A program made the position numbers and the translations under genes. From contig KE159614.1 in the NCBI GenBank assembly GCA_000403295.2, positions 11,049 through 25,718 of the forward strand: a stretch of DNA of 14,670 bases, written 5' to 3'. This stretch comes from Lachnospiraceae bacterium M18-1. Lineage in GTDB: Bacteria; Bacillota; Clostridia; Lachnospirales; Lachnospiraceae. Positions 13,050 through 14,670 of this stretch are shown here, piece after piece. The first letter of the stretch is position 1. Each line of letters begins with the position of its first letter. The notes beneath the pieces were generated by a model, which was given only the letters and a program-made list of their open reading frames with translations, had not been told where the DNA came from and made no database searches.

Positions 13050-13325
13050 ATGATCGAAGGGAAAAAAGAAAAGAAACCTGTAAAACCAGTGACAGTAAAG
13101 ATTGATGATTTTCGGAGGGACCTGAATCAGGTGGTGGCCGATTCCGGGCTGCCAGCTTTTTTGCTGGAGATGATACTGGGGGAGATGCTCTCCGCTATGA
13201 GCAGGGTCGCTGAACAGGAACGTAAGCAGGACAGGGAGTCCTGGGAGAAGGCCTGCAAGGGAAAGGTCCTTTCAGATAGAAGAGAGCAGGGACAGGCATG
13301 TAAGGACGGTGAAAAAGATGGCTGA
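13050..13325 (+). CDS. Small helical protein of unknown function, 91 aa
   Basis: The protein starts MIEGKKEKKPVKPVTVKID, then has a central helical segment (FRRDLNQVVADSGLPAFLLE, ILGEMLSAMSRVAEQER) and a hydrophilic C-terminus. The Asp-Ser-Gly-Leu-Pro turn between two helices looks like a compact two-helix protein. ATG 13050 has AGGAAGGAG at 13035-13043; an upstream in-frame TTG at 13005 would overlap the previous gene and is rejected. Its stop overlaps the receptor-binding gene by eight bases, so coupled translation and a fibre-related role are plausible but unproven. Confidence 0.75.
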   Translation: MIEGKKEKKPVKPVTVKIDDFRRDLNQVVADSGLPAFLLEMILGEMLSAMSRVAEQERKQDRESWEKACKGKVLSDRREQGQACKDGEKDG

Positions 13326-14586
13326 CATCAGTAAAGAGATACAGGATTTTCAGGAAGCGGTCTATGGGGAAGAGGTCAGGGGGAGCCTGATCTCTCTGGC
13401 CGAAAAGGTGAACACAGAATCGACTGCTGCAAAAGAGGCGGCAGTCAACATGGCAGGAATTGCGGCAGAAGCGGTGGCCGGGGCAGATGAAGCAGTCGAA
13501 AGGGCTGATGCCGCGGTCAGCAGCGCACAGGAAGCAGCAAAGGATATTCAGGACGCCGCAGACAGGGGAGATTTTTCTGCTACAGTCTCCGTGGATGAAG
13601 TGGTCACGGCGCAGCCCGGGGAGCCAGCTTCTGTGGAGAATGTAGGGACAGAGAAGGATGCCAGGTTCCGGTTCAAGATCCCGAAAGGAGAGAAGGGGGA
13701 AAAAGGGAAGGACGGGACCTCGATCAACATCACCGGAAAAGCGGATTCCGTGGAGAAACTGCCTGCCGAGGGGGAGCCCAATGCGGCCTACATCATAGGA
13801 GAAAATGTCTATGTGTGGGACGGGACACAGTGGAAGGATATGGGAAAGCTGCAGGGGCCTCCAGGAGAGTCGGCCACGATACAGATCGGGCAGGTCACAG
13901 ACGGGGAGACGGCATCGGTGGAGAACGTGGGAACGCCGAGCCAGGCAGTCCTTAACTTCATCCTGCCAAAAGGAAAAGACGGCAGATCTGTAGGGCTGGG
14001 GGAGCCGGAGATAACAGTGGACGCAGGAATCGGAGAACCTTATGCCGAGATCTCCATCAGCGGCCCGGATGATGCAAGGGTGATCAGTTTTAAATTCCAT
14101 AACCTGAAAGGGGAGCCGGGGACGAAGGGCGCCATCGATGAGAATGCATCCGTTTCATATACGCCTGCCGAAGAACGGGCAAACATCCAAAGCGGTGAGA
14201 CGCTGGCGGTCATCCTGGGAAAGCTGGAGAAGATCGTAACAGACCTGAAAGAGGTTGCATTTTCCGGGGATTACAAAGACCTGACAGGAGCGCCGAAGGA
14301 TGTGGGAGACCTGACCAATGAGGCGGGATATGTGACGACAGATACCTGGAAGGCGAATACAGCAGAGAGTGAAGGCTATGTAGCTTCCGGGTCAGGCCAG
14401 GCAGATAAGGTATGGGGGACGGACGCGGAAGGGAATCCGGGCTGGAAGGACCGGGTGAAGGCGGAGGATCTTGAAAACGATTTTGTCAGCAAATCAGGTG
14501 ATGCAATGACAGGAGCCCTGGAAGTCCCCACCCTGGTGCTTGGATCAGAACCATCTGACAAGACCGGGGCCATGTGGATCGGATAA
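13318..14586 (+). CDS. Collagen-like receptor-binding / tail fibre protein, 422 aa
   Basis: The N-terminus MADISKEIQDFQEAVYGEEV followed by RGSLISLAEKVN is a helix typical of upper baseplate/fibre proteins that attach to the tail tip. Ala-rich coiled coil follows (about 35-85). Three related beta modules then alternate with Gly-X-Y collagen-like joints: near 13567-13716 (ending GEKGEKGKDG), 13870-13986 (ending LPKGKDG) and 13996-14130 (ending LKGEPGTKG). Between the first two lies an aromatic patch, NVYVWDGTQWKDMG, of the type that stacks on sugars. The C-terminus (DLTNEAGYVTTDTW, LVLGSEPSDKTGAMWIG) is common in Lachnospiraceae phage fibres. ATG 13318 is preferred to GTG 13309, which is too close to AAGGA. 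It probably binds cell-surface glycans. Confidence 0.82.
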   Translation: MADISKEIQDFQEAVYGEEVRGSLISLAEKVNTESTAAKEAAVNMAGIAAEAVAGADEAVERADAAVSSAQEAAKDIQDAADRGDFSATVSVDEVVTAQPGEPASVENVGTEKDARFRFKIPKGEKGEKGKDGTSINITGKADSVEKLPAEGEPNAAYIIGENVYVWDGTQWKDMGKLQGPPGESATIQIGQVTDGETASVENVGTPSQAVLNFILPKGKDGRSVGLGEPEITVDAGIGEPYAEISISGPDDARVISFKFHNLKGEPGTKGAIDENASVSYTPAEERANIQSGETLAVILGKLEKIVTDLKEVAFSGDYKDLTGAPKDVGDLTNEAGYVTTDTWKANTAESEGYVASGSGQADKVWGTDAEGNPGWKDRVKAEDLENDFVSKSGDAMTGALEVPTLVLGSEPSDKTGAMWIG

Positions 14587-14601
14587 AGGAGGAAGAGGAC
14601 T

Positions 14602-14670
14602 ATGTTTGATATTGATTACATCATTCCCTGTTATGGGAGACCGGAGATCATACGGCCGGGACTGCGGGCC
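14602..14670 (+). CDS. Start of a probable family-2 glycosyltransferase (3' end outside window)
   Basis: Twenty-three codons are visible: MFDIDYIIPCYGRPEIIRPG and three more. The strand-turn-helix IIPCYGRPEII resembles the nucleotide-sugar binding start of GT-A family 2 enzymes (usually I-I-P-x-Y-N-R). AAAGGAGGAAGAGG directly precedes ATG 14602. It lies immediately after the receptor-binding fibre gene, suggesting modification of fibre or host surface. So little is seen that other Rossmann-like proteins remain possible. Confidence 0.5.
   Translation, partial: MFDIDYIIPCYGRPEIIRPGLRA

Noticed and set aside
13195..14100. 301-aa minus-strand frame opposite the fibre gene
   Set aside because: It is Cys-, Leu- and Pro-rich in the way expected of the reverse of a Gly/Glu/Ala-rich gene; no plausible protein family.
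1..14670. CRISPR array, tRNA, rRNA or attachment site
   Set aside because: No spaced direct repeats, cloverleaf or rRNA-like sequence is visible, and the prophage ends are not in the window.

Overview
The window is the morphogenesis half (head, head-tail joining, tail, host recognition) of a long-tailed, non-contractile (siphovirus-type) prophage of a Gram-positive anaerobe. A Clostridia/Lachnospiraceae-like host is inferred from strong AGGAGG ribosome sites, moderate G+C and the style of the phage proteins. Nearly all genes lie on the + strand, tightly packed with frequent 1-8 base overlaps, as in one late operon.

Layout. 1-217 is the 3' end of an IS66-type transposase. 218-529 has no convincing gene. 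530-967 encodes an AT-rich PBECR/BECR-fold nuclease-like domain that lacks a good start and looks like the tail of a longer phage protein cut off by the insertion. 951-1168 looks like an independent small-RNA or leader unit: a near-consensus promoter (TTTACA, 17 bp, TATATT), then a compact structured RNA whose outer helix closes about 80 nt holding three hairpins, two of which carry identical self-complementary CGUACG loops, then a strong intrinsic terminator. I regard this as the most novel object in the window.

1194-3430 is the capsid assembly block: thioredoxin, Prp-type cysteine protease, a possible 44-aa peptide, scaffold and major capsid protein. 3441-5178 holds a small acidic protein and the head-tail connector, adaptor, gp10-like and tail-completion proteins. 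5194-9918 holds the tail-tube protein, the gpG/gpGT chaperones expressed by a -1 frameshift, and a 1055-aa tape measure protein. 9918-14586 holds Dit, the Tal-like hub, two small proteins and a collagen-like receptor-binding fibre. 14602-14670 starts a probable glycosyltransferase.

How it fits together. Scaffold, capsid and tail-tube proteins all begin with a short leader ending LQLFA, like the N-terminal extension of Firmicutes ribosomal protein L27 that Prp removes. The phage carries its own Prp beside a thioredoxin, so a dedicated leader-removal step acting on head and tail proteins is likely. G+C rises sharply inside the Tal gene near 10920, marking a module boundary where the host-recognition end was probably exchanged.
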